From Aequorivita viscosa (lineage in GTDB: Bacteria > Bacteroidota > Bacteroidia > Flavobacteriales > Flavobacteriaceae), in assembly GCF_900106795.1 (NCBI RefSeq), contig NZ_FNNS01000016.1, positions 1 to 64,000 of the forward strand: a stretch of DNA of 64,000 nt, written 5' to 3'. The first letter of the stretch is position 1, and each line of letters starts with the position of its first letter. The notes under the pieces were generated by a model that saw only the letters and a list, made by a program, of their open reading frames with translations, was not told where the DNA came from and did no database searches. The translations under genes were made by a program, and so were the position numbers. Below, piece after piece: positions 44,567 through 54,351 of the stretch.

Positions 44567-45085
44567 TTATTCTTCACCTTCCACTTTTTCCTCAATAGTA
44601 ATACCTAATTCTGCAATAATTGAGGTCGTAAGGTCGTAATTTGGGTCTAGATAGACAACATCTGCGGTAACTTGCATTACTTGTGTAAAACCTTGTGCCT
44701 TTGCCACCTTGTCTAAGGCAGCTGCAATTTTACTGTAGAGCGGCTGCAGGAATTCTTGTTGTTTTATTTCCATTAATTTAGCTCCATTTTGCTGAAATTT
44801 CTGGATATCATTTTCAATTTCTATCAACGCAGATTGTTTTTCCTTCTTTTGTGCAATTGTCAGTTCTTTTTCTTCTGCTTGGTACGCTTCAGCTAGAGAT
44901 CTGTATTTGTCAATCTTTTTGTTAAGGTCAAGATCCATTTGTGCTCCATAGGCTTCTAATTGTGATTGCACAGAAGTCATTTCGGGCATGTTGGAAAGTA
45001 TGTAGTCAATATCAACAGCTCCTACTTTTCCTTGTGAAAATGCAGAAAGGCTTATGAAAAAAATGGCGATTTTTAGAAATCTCAT
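44567..45085 (-). CDS. OmpH/Skp-family periplasmic chaperone
   Basis: A protein of 172 residues from ATG 45085, giving signal peptide MRFLKIAIFFISLSAFSQ. The Skp fold follows: short beta strand KVGAVDIDYILSNMPE, a long charged coiled coil (about 45-110; LDLNKKIDKYRSLAEAYQAEEKELTIAQKKEKQ), and the C-terminal strand AKAQGFTQVMQVTADVVYLDPNYDLT. It shields unfolded outer-membrane proteins in the periplasm. A longer frame to 45187 would pass the -7 box TAACTTTG (45113-45120, minus). The parvulin/SurA genes at 45.9-50.2 kb act in the same pathway. Confidence 0.93.
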   Translation of the reverse strand: MRFLKIAIFFISLSAFSQGKVGAVDIDYILSNMPEMTSVQSQLEAYGAQMDLDLNKKIDKYRSLAEAYQAEEKELTIAQKKEKQSALIEIENDIQKFQQNGAKLMEIKQQEFLQPLYSKIAAALDKVAKAQGFTQVMQVTADVVYLDPNYDLTTSIIAELGITIEEKVEGEE

Positions 45086-45112
45086 AATTGTAGGTTTAAT
45101 AAAATTAGTGCG

Positions 45113-45120
45113 CAAAGTTA
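45113..45120 (-). promoter_or_regulatory. -7 box of the OmpH/Skp gene
   Basis: TAACTTTG on the minus strand, 28 bases before the ATG at 45085, fits the TAnnTTTG consensus and decides the choice of the shorter start. Confidence 0.6.
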
Positions 45121-45270
45121 CTATAAATATTGAAAATGAGGAGGTGCGGAAGATGTTGATCGAGAACAAACTTCGGAATAGGTTCAAATCGCTAAGTTTT
45201 TTAAATAGGCACTATTGAGGTTTGAAGTAAGATTTATAGCATATTTGCTTAGATCTATTTATTATCACCG

Positions 45271-45510
45271 TTATTCTTTATAGTGTTGACCTCGGTTGGG
45301 TTTTAAAATTGCTCTTAGATCATCAACCATTTCTTTTTCAACTGCCATATAAGCAATGTGGTGTGTCGAACTAATTTGCTCCACGCCAAGCGGAATGTTG
45401 TCAAGTTGTTTAATGGTTATAAATTCTCCTAAATGCTTCACGTGATGCTCAGCTGTAGGCTTGCCATTGGGGCCATGAAAATCCCATATAAATTTTATTC
45501 TTTCAGTCAT
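45271..45510 (-). CDS. small conserved hypothetical protein
   Basis: A soluble protein of 79 residues, rich in His (HHVKHLGEF, STHHIAYMAVEKE), with alternating strands suggesting a single alpha-beta domain. No family is recognised. Composition, codon use and the separate upstream spacer make it a likely real gene. No signal peptide or membrane helix. The His pairs could bind metal, but this is a guess. Confidence 0.65.
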   Translation of the reverse strand: MTERIKFIWDFHGPNGKPTAEHHVKHLGEFITIKQLDNIPLGVEQISSTHHIAYMAVEKEMVDDLRAILKPNRGQHYKE

Positions 45511-45858
45511 AGTGCTTTGTTTTTGAAATTAGGTCGTATCGAAAAGAAACCTTTTTATTTAGTTGTTTAGCATATTGCAAAGTACGGAATTCAGAAATAC
45601 ATTGTGAAACTACTGCTGTCGTAATTACACATTTTTTTAGGTAATAAATCACGGTTGATTTTTATTGAAATACAAAAATAGGTTGGATAGAAACATTCTT
45701 CTAAACAATCTAATTTATTACTGAAATAGTCTGAAGTAAGTAAATGTCTGAGGTGAGTTTATTCACTCATTATTGTAGCTGTTATTTATGCGATTCTAAG
45801 GACAATCATTTTAAATTATATTCGTTTATTTTTCGGGCATGAGTTACGTTGCTTTTGC
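45511..45858. other. divergent intergenic spacer
   Basis: About 350 AT-rich bases between the small minus-strand gene and the parvulin operon. No gene or strong hairpin. It ends in the -7 box TATTTTTG at 45859-45866. Confidence 0.4.
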
Positions 45859-45866
45859 TATTTTTG
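45859..45866 (+). promoter_or_regulatory. -7 box of the parvulin/SurA operon
   Basis: TATTTTTG, 67 bases before the ATG at 45933. It excludes the longer reading frame from 45849. No good -33 TTG at the right spacing. Confidence 0.55.
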
Positions 45867-45932
45867 CAACTTTGTGCGCCAAAGCCATATAAGGGCGCTT
45901 GTGGAATCTTTAAAATTAATATTTTAGTAAAA

Positions 45933-47891
45933 ATGAAAAATTTTCTTACTGTATTGTTCTTGGTATTCCTTGGTGGAACCACAATTTTTTCCCAAAACAA
46001 GAAAGATGTTTTGTTAACGATAGACGGTACACCCGTTTATGCCAATGAGTTTAAAAGAGTCTATGAGAAAAACCTTGAGTTGGTTCAAGATGAATCCCAA
46101 AAGGATATTGATGGCTACTTACAACTCTTCATAGATTATAAATTAAAAATATTTGAAGCAAAGGCCCAAGGTCTCGACGAGGGTGAAGTGTATAAAGCAG
46201 AGCTCACCAAGTACCGTGATCAACTTTCACGCAATTATCTCTTCGAAAATAAATTCACAGAAGACTTAGCAAAAGAAGCATACGATAGGGGTAAAGAAGA
46301 AATTAACGCCAATCACATTTTGATTAAGGTGAGTTATGAAGCTACGCCACAAGATACCCTTGCGGCATATAATAAAATTAAGTCTATTCGTGAAAAAGCT
46401 TTAAAAAATGGAGCCGATTTTGAACAATTAGCAAAAGAAAACTCAGAAGAGCCTAATGCAAAAAGTTCTGGTGGTAAATTGGGATATTTTTCTGTTTTCA
46501 ATATGGTCTATCCATTTGAAACCGCAGCCTACAACACAAAAGTAGGTGCAGTTTCTGAAATTGTACGCACGAACTTCGGATATCATATAATTAAAGTGAA
46601 CGACCGTCGCGAAAGACTTCCAAAAGTAGCAGTTTCGCATATTATGATTTCGGATAAAAAAGGCGCTAAAACGTTTGATCCTAAAGAGCGTATTAACGAA
46701 ATTTCTACAATGTTAAAGCAAGGACAATCTTTCGAGAACCTCGCTAAAGAATATTCAGACGATAAAAACTCAGGAGTAAAAGGAGGGGCTTTAAAACCAT
46801 TTACTAAAGGAGAACTTCGCGCCCCAGAATTTGAAGAAGTAGCATATCAATTGAAGAATATAGGAGACATTAGTGAGCCTGTAAAAACAGATTTTGGATG
46901 GCATATTATTCGCCTAGATGAAATTGTAGCAGATCCAACCTTTGAAGAACAAAGAGTTCAGTTAGAGAAAAAAGTAAAACAAGGAGATCGTGGTAAAGTT
47001 GTTATAAATGCGGTTAACAACAAAATAAAAGAAATATACGGTTTTAAAAAAGTAGAAAGTTATTTACCTTTTTTCGATACCTATGTAACAGATAGTGTAC
47101 TTTCAAGAAAATGGAAAAAAGAGCCTATTGCCGCTGCACAAAACAAAACACTTTTTACCATTGGAAATAAAGCTGTTAAGTATTCAGACTTCGCTTCCTA
47201 TATAGAAGAAAGACAAGGAACAACAATGCCTTTTAAAGACAAAGAGAAGCTGCTAATTGGAATGTACGATGAGCTTGAAACAAATGAATTAAAAGAGTAC
47301 TTTAGAGACCAATTAGAAATTGAAAATGAAGAATATGCCGCTATTTTAGGTGAATACCGTGACGGTCTACTCATTTTTGATGTAATGGATAAAAACATTT
47401 GGAGTAAGGCCAAAAATGATACAATCGGGTTACAGAACTTCTATAATAAAAGCAAGGAAAATTACCGATGGAAAAAAAGATTAGATGTTGATATTTTTTC
47501 AGCTACATCACAAATTTATGCGCAGCGCGTTCAAAAAATGATTCAAGAAGGAATGGCTCCTGAAGATATTAAAACAGAACTTAACCCAGACGGGTCGGTA
47601 AACGTATTGCTTACTCAAGGTGTGTTTGAAATAGGCGAAAAAGAACTTCCAGAGAATCTTGATATCAAAAAAGGCGTTTCTTCTGTTTATCCAAGTAATG
47701 ATTCATTTACAGTGGTAAACGTTAAAGAAATACTTCCTGAGAGCATCAAAGATCTTGAAGATGTTAAAGGAAGGGTTATTAGTAATTACCAAAATGAATT
47801 AGAAACTACGTGGATGAATGAGCTTCACGCCAAGTATAAGGTTGAAGTAAATAGCAAAACACTTAGAAAGTTGAAAAGAAGATTGAAGTGA
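45933..47891 (+). CDS. parvulin-type peptidylprolyl isomerase, two rotamase domains (PpiD/SurA-like)
   Basis: A protein of 652 residues from ATG 45933. Signal peptide MKNFLTVLFLVFLGGTTIFSQ, SurA-like N-domain (LLTIDGTPVYANEFKRVYEKN), two parvulin domains: about 125-225 (INANHILIKVSYEATP.. SGGKLGYFSVFNMVYPFETAAYNTKVGAVSEIVRTNFGYHIIKV) and about 230-330 (VAVSHIMISDKKGAK.. GGALKPFTKGELRAPEFEEVAYQLKNIGDISEPVKTDFGWHIIRL). A long C-terminal helical region follows. It helps fold outer-membrane proteins in the periplasm. Its stop overlaps the next GTG start, so the three genes are translationally coupled. Confidence 0.92.
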   Translation: MKNFLTVLFLVFLGGTTIFSQNKKDVLLTIDGTPVYANEFKRVYEKNLELVQDESQKDIDGYLQLFIDYKLKIFEAKAQGLDEGEVYKAELTKYRDQLSRNYLFENKFTEDLAKEAYDRGKEEINANHILIKVSYEATPQDTLAAYNKIKSIREKALKNGADFEQLAKENSEEPNAKSSGGKLGYFSVFNMVYPFETAAYNTKVGAVSEIVRTNFGYHIIKVNDRRERLPKVAVSHIMISDKKGAKTFDPKERINEISTMLKQGQSFENLAKEYSDDKNSGVKGGALKPFTKGELRAPEFEEVAYQLKNIGDISEPVKTDFGWHIIRLDEIVADPTFEEQRVQLEKKVKQGDRGKVVINAVNNKIKEIYGFKKVESYLPFFDTYVTDSVLSRKWKKEPIAAAQNKTLFTIGNKAVKYSDFASYIEERQGTTMPFKDKEKLLIGMYDELETNELKEYFRDQLEIENEEYAAILGEYRDGLLIFDVMDKNIWSKAKNDTIGLQNFYNKSKENYRWKKRLDVDIFSATSQIYAQRVQKMIQEGMAPEDIKTELNPDGSVNVLLTQGVFEIGEKELPENLDIKKGVSSVYPSNDSFTVVNVKEILPESIKDLEDVKGRVISNYQNELETTWMNELHAKYKVEVNSKTLRKLKRRLK

Positions 47892-48745
47892 GATTAACGT
47901 GGCTTTACATAGCGGTAGCGAGCCTATTGGTGTCGTCTTGTGGGTATTTTGAACAAGAACCGAAAGAGGGAATAGTTGCTCGAGTACACGATGATTACTT
48001 ATATGTATCCGATATTCAAGCTTTAATTTCAGAAAACACAACGCCAGAGGATAGTACACTTATCGTCAACAATTATATTACGCGCTGGGCTACTCAAAAA
48101 TTATTGATAGGTCAGGCCAAAATCAACCTTACCAGCGATAAATTAGGAAGGTTTGACAAGTTGGTCGAAGAATACAAAAACGACTTACTTACAGGTGCAT
48201 ATAAAAATGTAATAGTTGGGCAACAATTGGATAGCACAATTACCGAAAGTGAATTTGAAAGCTATTACCAAGAAAATAAAGAGAACTTTAAGCTGAACTA
48301 TATGCTTCTTAAAATGAGGTTTGTTCAGCTGCCGAAGAGCTATGAAGGCTTTGAGACTATAAAAGAAAAGTTTGTGCGTTACGACCAAAAAGATAAAGAG
48401 TTTCTTAGTGATCGCAATCTGCAATTTGCATCCTCAAATTTGAACGATTCTGTTTGGATTAAAAAGGAAGTTCTATTTGAGACGATTCCCATATTGAGAT
48501 CAGCAAAAGATGAAGTGTTAAAGAAATCAAATTTCACACAATTGCAAGATTCAATAGGAGTATATTTGGTGAAAATTGAAGATATCCTAAACCAAAATGA
48601 AATTGCGCCTCTTTCTTATATTAAGCCTACTTTGAGACAGATAATACTCAATAAGCGAAAGCTTGAACTTATTAGAAAACTTGAAACAGATATTACAAGA
48701 GATGCCATTGAACACAATAAATTTGAAATTTACAACAATGAATAA
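47888..48745 (+). CDS. SurA-N-like lipoprotein without recognisable rotamase core
   Basis: A protein of 285 residues, GTG start at 47888 overlapping the previous stop by four bases. Lipoprotein signal ends LLVSSC. The N-part (GIVARVHDDYLYVSDIQALI, ITRWATQKLLIGQAKINL) resembles the SurA N-domain, and a mid-part (NFKLNYMLLKMRFVQLPK) stands where a parvulin strand would be, but the HxL/GGxxG..FGWH pattern of parvulins is absent. It is likely a non-catalytic chaperone partner of the two flanking isomerases. It overlaps the next gene by 8 bases. Confidence 0.8.
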   Translation: MRLTWLYIAVASLLVSSCGYFEQEPKEGIVARVHDDYLYVSDIQALISENTTPEDSTLIVNNYITRWATQKLLIGQAKINLTSDKLGRFDKLVEEYKNDLLTGAYKNVIVGQQLDSTITESEFESYYQENKENFKLNYMLLKMRFVQLPKSYEGFETIKEKFVRYDQKDKEFLSDRNLQFASSNLNDSVWIKKEVLFETIPILRSAKDEVLKKSNFTQLQDSIGVYLVKIEDILNQNEIAPLSYIKPTLRQIILNKRKLELIRKLETDITRDAIEHNKFEIYNNE

Positions 48746-50177
48746 ATTTTCCCTGTTACTACTTCTATCCACCTGTATTTTACAGGCACAGAATGTAGTA
48801 GTTCCTGATAGTACCGGAGTAGTAAAGAGCAGTGATGCTATTACGGTTCCTGCAAAAAACGTTGCTAACGACACCTTAAAACCTTTTGAGCGCTTTAAAG
48901 CTGAGGGGATTAACGCAGTGGTTGGCGAATACGTTATACTCGATTCCGATATAGATAAAGGATATCTTGAAATGCAATCTCAGGGAATTTCAGTAGAAGG
49001 TATTTCTCGTTGTCGACTTTTAGGAAAACTAATGGAAGACAAACTATATGCACACCAAGCAAAACAAGATAGCTTGATGGTTTCAGAAGCTGAAATTAAT
49101 TCACGAACAGATCAGCAACTTCAATATATGGCTAGTGAGTTGGGAAGTGAAGAGAAAGTAGCACAATATTACCGAAAAGACAATATTGCCGATCTTCGAC
49201 AAGAGCTTTATGATGCCAATAAAATCAATGCGTTGGCTACGAAGATGCAGCAAAAAATTATAGATAAAATGGAGGTTACGCCAGAAGAGGTTCGTAGTTT
49301 TTTCTATTCCATACCAGAAGATGAACGTCCCGTTTTTGGAGCCGAAATTGAGGTCGCGCAAATTGTAATTGAACCAGAAATTTCGCAAAAAGCAATAGAC
49401 GATGCCGTTGCCAAATTAAATGAAATGAGAGCAGACATTATAGACAATGGGGCAAGCTTTTCAACCAAAGCTGTGCTGTATTCTAAAGATCCTGGTACCG
49501 CAAGTAAAGGAGGTCTCATTACTGGAATTAAGCGCGATTCCCCTCTTGCCAAGGAATTTATGGATCAGACTTTTTCTCTTTTAGAAGGAGAAGTAAGTGA
49601 GCCTTTTGAAACAGATTTTGGCTGGCACATACTTTACGTTGAAAAAATTAGAGGGCAAGAAGTAGATGTTCGACACATTCTTGCATTTCCAGAAGTTTCA
49701 CAAGAAGCAATAGAAGCAGCTCAAAACAAAATTGAAGATATTAGAAAACAAATTGTTGCAGGCGAAATTACTTTTGCTGAAGCAGCACGAAAATACTCCG
49801 AAGACAAAGAAACTAGAAATAATGGAGGTCAAATTGTGAATCCACTTACGTTTGATACTAAGTTTGATCTAACCAAAATGGACCCGACCTTTAGTGCACA
49901 AGTGTATAACCTAAAAGAAGGAGATGTTTCTAAAGTTATTACCGATCGAGACCGTACGGGTAAAGGATTGCTGAAAATTTACACTGTAACAAGACGTTAC
50001 CCTGAACACAACGCCGATTATGTTGAAGATTACGAACGTATTAAACAACTTGCTCTTCGCGAAAAACAAATTAAAGAAATTAATAAGTGGCAGGATGAGG
50101 TCATCGTAAAAACTTATGTTCACGTTAATGACGATTATCAAGATTGTGATTTTGCTGCAAATTGGTTGAAAAAATAA
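48738..50177 (+). CDS. surA: SurA-like periplasmic peptidylprolyl isomerase
   Basis: A protein of 479 residues from ATG 48738. Signal peptide MNKFSLLLLLSTCILQAQ, SurA N-domain at about 50-200 (GINAVVGEYVILDSDIDKGYLEM.. LMEDKLYAHQAKQDSLMVSEAEI), then two parvulin domains: VAQIVIEPEISQKA.. SKGGLITGIKRDSPLAKEFMDQTFSLLEGEVSEPFETDFGWHILYV and VRHILAFPEVSQEAI.. NNGGQIVNPLTFDTKF. The closest of the three to SurA in order of domains. Escorts outer-membrane proteins. MoxR starts 16 bases downstream. Confidence 0.92.
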   Translation: MNKFSLLLLLSTCILQAQNVVVPDSTGVVKSSDAITVPAKNVANDTLKPFERFKAEGINAVVGEYVILDSDIDKGYLEMQSQGISVEGISRCRLLGKLMEDKLYAHQAKQDSLMVSEAEINSRTDQQLQYMASELGSEEKVAQYYRKDNIADLRQELYDANKINALATKMQQKIIDKMEVTPEEVRSFFYSIPEDERPVFGAEIEVAQIVIEPEISQKAIDDAVAKLNEMRADIIDNGASFSTKAVLYSKDPGTASKGGLITGIKRDSPLAKEFMDQTFSLLEGEVSEPFETDFGWHILYVEKIRGQEVDVRHILAFPEVSQEAIEAAQNKIEDIRKQIVAGEITFAEAARKYSEDKETRNNGGQIVNPLTFDTKFDLTKMDPTFSAQVYNLKEGDVSKVITDRDRTGKGLLKIYTVTRRYPEHNADYVEDYERIKQLALREKQIKEINKWQDEVIVKTYVHVNDDYQDCDFAANWLKK

Positions 50178-50193
50178 TATTGAAATTAAAGAT

Positions 50194-51147
50194 ATGTCAG
50201 ACGTAACAGCGGTTTCGCAACTTGTTTCCAAATATAATGCACTTCGAACCGAGATAAAAAAGGTTATCGTTGGCCAAGATGAGGTAGTAGAGCAGGTTTT
50301 ACTAGCTATATTTTCCGGGGGTCACGCCCTTTTAATTGGGGTTCCTGGTCTTGCAAAAACACTATTGGTAAACACTGTGGCGCAGGCGTTAGGATTAGAA
50401 TTTAAAAGAATTCAGTTTACTCCTGACTTAATGCCAAGTGATATTTTAGGTTCTGAAATTCTCGATAAAAACAGAGAGTTTAAATTTATTAAAGGACCCA
50501 TTTTCGCAAACATTATTCTTGCAGATGAGATTAACCGTACGCCACCTAAAACCCAAGCAGCATTACTTGAAGCTATGCAAGAGCGATCGATTACTGTCTC
50601 TGGGCATCACTATAAATTAGACTTACCATATTTTGTGCTGGCTACGCAAAACCCCATCGAGCAGGAAGGAACTTATCCGTTGCCCGAAGCGCAGTTGGAC
50701 AGATTTATGTTTGCCATTAACTTAGACTATCCTACATTTTTAGAAGAAGTTGAAGTTGTAAAAATGACAACGGCTGGAACAAATGAAAAAGTAACTCCTT
50801 TATTTAATAGTGAAGAAATTATTGGCTTTCAGCAGTTAATTAGACGCATTCCAGTAGCAGACAATGTTATTGAATATGCGGTAGGTCTTGTGGGGAAAAC
50901 ACGACCAAACAGTCCTACAGCGCCTGAAATTGTTAAAAACTATGTCGATTGGGGAGCCGGGCCAAGAGCTTCTCAAAACCTGATTTTAGCTGCCAAAACC
51001 AACGCAGTGCTTAATGGAAAATTCTCTCCAGACATCGAGGATGTTCAAAAAACAGCAATCGGAATATTACGACACCGTTTGATTAAAAATTACAAAGCTG
51101 AAGCAGAAGGGCTGAGTATTGAAAAAATTATTCAGAGTCTGTTTTAA
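50194..51147 (+). CDS. MoxR-family AAA+ ATPase
   Basis: A protein of 317 residues. Walker A GVPGLAKT, Walker B ILADEINR, sensor 1 LATQNPIEQEGTYPLPEAQLDRF, and a C-terminal lid with LILAAKTNAVLNGKFSPDIEDVQ. MoxR ATPases act as chaperones that ready enzymes or protein complexes, usually together with DUF58 and VWA-domain proteins. None of those genes follows here; the aconitase gene is next, 300 bases away. It is placed 16 bases after surA, which suggests cotranscription and a link with envelope folding. Confidence 0.93.
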   Translation: MSDVTAVSQLVSKYNALRTEIKKVIVGQDEVVEQVLLAIFSGGHALLIGVPGLAKTLLVNTVAQALGLEFKRIQFTPDLMPSDILGSEILDKNREFKFIKGPIFANIILADEINRTPPKTQAALLEAMQERSITVSGHHYKLDLPYFVLATQNPIEQEGTYPLPEAQLDRFMFAINLDYPTFLEEVEVVKMTTAGTNEKVTPLFNSEEIIGFQQLIRRIPVADNVIEYAVGLVGKTRPNSPTAPEIVKNYVDWGAGPRASQNLILAAKTNAVLNGKFSPDIEDVQKTAIGILRHRLIKNYKAEAEGLSIEKIIQSLF

Positions 51148-51389
51148 CTATGTCGTTTTATAACTGCCAATTCAATTCAATTCAATTCTTTTCTTCATTT
51201 TTATTCAATCGTGAATAGTGTTGGGTAAGTAGTTAACTTCTAAATAGATTCTATCAAGAAATTCTATAAATCTGAATTGTGAATTTCATATTTTAAACAG
51301 CTTCTTCTTATGGTTTGTTTATTAAATATTAGCTTAATTGATTATTTAATAAATATATCGCAGTCAAAGAGTCCTTCTGTTAAATACTT
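51148..51389. other. spacer between moxR and aconitase genes
   Basis: About 240 AT-rich bases. It contains a pentanucleotide run (CAATT four times, 51168-51188) and no terminator-like hairpin that I could find. Confidence 0.45.
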
Positions 51390-51418
51390 TTGAATTATAT
51401 CAAAATTTTGTATTTTTG
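51390..51418 (+). promoter_or_regulatory. promoter of the aconitase gene
   Basis: TTG at 51390-51392 and TATTTTTG at 51411-51418, 18 bases apart, 34 bases before ATG 51453. Confidence 0.65.
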
Positions 51419-51452
51419 CAGAACTTTCAAAAATCTTAAAAACTTACATTAT

Positions 51453-53717
51453 ATGGCATTTGATATAGACATGATTAAAGAGGTGTATTCTCAAATGGCT
51501 GAGCGTGTGGATAAGGCACGCGAGCTAGTTGGAAAGCCCTTAACTCTTTCAGAAAAAATACTTTATTCTCACCTGTGGGACGGAACTCCTAATAAATCGT
51601 TTGAACGCGGAAAGGATTATGTCGACTTTGCTCCCGATCGTATCGCTTGTCAGGATGCAACAGCTCAAATGGCCTTGCTTCAGTTTATGCAAGCAGGAAA
51701 AAAGACAGTTGCTGTTCCAACTACAGTTCACTGCGATCACTTAATTCAGGCAAAACAAGGCGCTGCGAAAGACTTAATGCGTGCCAATGAAACGAGTAAT
51801 GAGGTTTTTGACTTCCTAGAATCTGTTTCAAATAAATACGGAATAGGATTTTGGAGACCAGGGGCTGGAATTATCCACCAAGTAGTTCTTGAAAACTACG
51901 CTTTCCCAGGAGGAATGATGATTGGTACCGATAGTCATACTGTAAATGCTGGTGGATTAGGAATGGTGGCCATTGGAGTAGGAGGTGCAGATGCGGTTGA
52001 TGTAATGGCGGGTATGCCTTGGGAATTAAAATTTCCGAAGCTAATCGGTGTGAAATTAACTGGTAAATTGAATGGCTGGACAGCGTCTAAAGATGTTATC
52101 TTGAAAGTGGCTGGAATCCTTACAGTAAAAGGAGGAACAGGAGCTATCGTTGAATATTTTGGACCTGGAGCAAAAAACCTTTCTTGCACAGGAAAAGGAA
52201 CCATTTGTAATATGGGAGCCGAAATTGGGGCAACCACCTCAACCTTTGGATATGACGATTCTATGGAACGCTTTTTAAGAGCTACCGATAGACACGAAAT
52301 TGCTGACGAAGCAAATAAAATCCGTGAATACTTAACTGGAGATGATGAAGTATATGAAAATCCAGAAAAATATTTCGACCAAGTAATTGAAATCGATTTA
52401 TCAACACTTCGCCCACACTTAAATGGGCCGTTTACACCAGATTTAGCAACTGAAGTTGGTGATTTAGGCGAAAAAGCTAGAAAAAATGACTGGCCTCTTA
52501 AAGTTGATTGGGGCTTGATAGGTTCTTGTACAAACTCGTCTTACGAAGATTTGTCTAGAGCGGCTTCTATCGCACAACAAGCAATTGATAAAAATTTAAA
52601 GTCGAAAAGTGACTTCGGAATTAATCCAGGTTCAGAACAAATTCGTTTTACTGCTGAACGCGACGGACTTTTAGATGTTTTTGAAAATCTTGGCGCTACA
52701 ATATTTACAAACGCTTGTGGACCTTGTATTGGACAATGGGACAGAAGTGATAGAAAAGGAGATGAGAAGAATACAATTGTACATTCCTTTAACAGAAACT
52801 TTTCAAAACGTGCCGATGGTAACCCAAACACCCACGCATTCGTAGGTTCACCAGAAATGGTTGCAGCAATTGCAATTTCAGGTCGTTTGGACTTTGACCC
52901 GATGAACGACACACTTATTAACGAAGATGGCCAAGAAGTAAAACTTGACGAACCAGTTGGGCTTGAATTGCCTCCAAAAGGTTTTGCCGTTGATGATAAC
53001 GGATATTTAGCACCTACGGCAGACGGAAGCGCTGTGGAAGTTAAAGTTGCTCCAGATAGCGAGCGTCTTCAGTTATTAGAGCCTTTTGTGCCGATTAAAG
53101 ACTCGGAATTACAAGGAGTGAAGTTGTTGATTAAAGCATTCGGAAAATGTACAACAGACCATATTTCTATGGCTGGTCCTTGGTTGCGTTACAGAGGGCA
53201 CTTAGATAATATTGCAAACAACACCTTAATTGGTGCTGTGAACGCTTTCAATAAGCAAACAAATTTTGTTAAAAATCAACTCACTGGAGAGTATGGCGGA
53301 GTTCCAAACGTTCAAAGAGAATACAAGGCTAATGGTATAAAAACCATTGTTGTTGGTGACCATAATTACGGTGAAGGTTCTTCTAGGGAACACGCTGCAA
53401 TGCAGCCTAGATTTTTAGGTGTAGCTGCTGTTTTAGTGAAATCGTTTGCAAGAATTCACGAAACAAACTTGAAAAAACAAGGAATGTTAGGGTTAACATT
53501 TGCTAATGAAGCAGATTACGATTTAATCCAAGAAGATGATACTTTCAACTTTGTTGATATAGCTGACTTTGCACCAAACAAGCCGTTAACAATTGAGATC
53601 GTCCACGCTGATGGTAGTAAAGACACTATTAAAGCAAACCATACCTATAATGATGCTCAGATTAAATGGTATCACGAAGGTTCCGCTTTAAACTTAATTA
53701 AAAAGCAAAACGCTTAA
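51453..53717 (+). CDS. acnA: aconitate hydratase (mitochondrial-type)
   Basis: A protein of 754 residues from ATG 51453; a longer frame would include the promoter. Citrate-isocitrate isomerase of the TCA cycle. Length and layout match the mitochondrial-type aconitase rather than AcnB. Visible: substrate site [50 protein letters not shown], cluster cysteines in [14 protein letters not shown] and [13 protein letters not shown], and the C-terminal swivel domain with [22 protein letters not shown]. Cytoplasmic with a labile 4Fe-4S cluster. Own promoter and terminator. Confidence 0.97.
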   Translation: MAFDIDMIKEVYSQMAERVDKARELVGKPLTLSEKILYSHLWDGTPNKSFERGKDYVDFAPDRIACQDATAQMALLQFMQAGKKTVAVPTTVHCDHLIQAKQGAAKDLMRANETSNEVFDFLESVSNKYGIGFWRPGAGIIHQVVLENYAFPGGMMIGTDSHTVNAGGLGMVAIGVGGADAVDVMAGMPWELKFPKLIGVKLTGKLNGWTASKDVILKVAGILTVKGGTGAIVEYFGPGAKNLSCTGKGTICNMGAEIGATTSTFGYDDSMERFLRATDRHEIADEANKIREYLTGDDEVYENPEKYFDQVIEIDLSTLRPHLNGPFTPDLATEVGDLGEKARKNDWPLKVDWGLIGSCTNSSYEDLSRAASIAQQAIDKNLKSKSDFGINPGSEQIRFTAERDGLLDVFENLGATIFTNACGPCIGQWDRSDRKGDEKNTIVHSFNRNFSKRADGNPNTHAFVGSPEMVAAIAISGRLDFDPMNDTLINEDGQEVKLDEPVGLELPPKGFAVDDNGYLAPTADGSAVEVKVAPDSERLQLLEPFVPIKDSELQGVKLLIKAFGKCTTDHISMAGPWLRYRGHLDNIANNTLIGAVNAFNKQTNFVKNQLTGEYGGVPNVQREYKANGIKTIVVGDHNYGEGSSREHAAMQPRFLGVAAVLVKSFARIHETNLKKQGMLGLTFANEADYDLIQEDDTFNFVDIADFAPNKPLTIEIVHADGSKDTIKANHTYNDAQIKWYHEGSALNLIKKQNA

Positions 53718-53736
53718 AATATTTTAATAGGATCTA

Positions 53737-53775
53737 AACCTCACAGCTCTCCGAGACCTGTGAGGTTTTTTTATT
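53737..53775 (+). terminator. terminator of the aconitase gene, made from a shared repeat
   Basis: Arms AACCTCACAG (53737-53746) and CTGTGAGGTT (53758-53767), then a T run to 53771. The stem matches the repeat at 39479-39509. Confidence 0.85.
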
Positions 53776-53785
53776 TATATAAATT

Positions 53786-54349
53786 ATGGAGAAATTTTTT
53801 AAAAAGCATTGGAGTAATATTCTCTTTGGGGTGTTAGTTGTTTTAATGATAATCCCCCAAACACGGATGCCTATTCAGGTTTTTGTACAACGCCTTATTT
53901 CTTTTTCTCCATCAGAAACTTCGGAAGAAAAACGAGAAACACTTCAGGATTACAATTGGTCACTTGTGTCCTTGAATTCAGAAGAAATCAATTTTTCACA
54001 ATCTCAAGGCAAAGTTGTTGTCGTAAATTTTTGGGCTACCTGGTGTCCACCTTGTGTTGCAGAAATGCCTTCATTTCAGAAACTATACGACGCTTATGGT
54101 TCAAACGTAGACTTTTATTTTGTTACTTCAGAGAAGCCTGATAAGGTGAATAGGTTTTTAGAAAAACACAACTACTCCCTTCCCGTATTTTTACAATTTT
54201 TTGAAGCTCCAGAGCAGATGCAGTCAAGTGTATTGCCAACAACTTATGTTTTGTCAAAATCAGGGGAAATCGTGGTAAATGAAACAGGAGTGGCAGATTG
54301 GAATAGCAAAAAAATAAGAAGCTTATTAGATCGACTTATAGCTGAATAA
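53786..54349 (+). CDS. TlpA/ResA-like membrane-anchored thioredoxin
   Basis: A protein of 187 residues with one N-terminal transmembrane anchor (ILFGVLVVLMIIPQTRMPIQVFV), then a thioredoxin-like domain: VVVVNFWATWCPPCVAEMPSFQKLYDAY with active CPPC at about residues 87-90, and cis-Pro at VLPTTYVL. It is a periplasm-facing reductase as in cytochrome c maturation or resistance to oxidants. Substrate is not set. It converges with the SET-domain gene with only two bases between stops and no terminator. Confidence 0.92.
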   Translation: MEKFFKKHWSNILFGVLVVLMIIPQTRMPIQVFVQRLISFSPSETSEEKRETLQDYNWSLVSLNSEEINFSQSQGKVVVVNFWATWCPPCVAEMPSFQKLYDAYGSNVDFYFVTSEKPDKVNRFLEKHNYSLPVFLQFFEAPEQMQSSVLPTTYVLSKSGEIVVNETGVADWNSKKIRSLLDRLIAE

Positions 54350-54351
54350 AT

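Noticed and set aside
45086-45187. N-terminal extension of the OmpH/Skp protein
   Set aside because: It crosses the -7 box TAACTTTG and would bury a good signal peptide.
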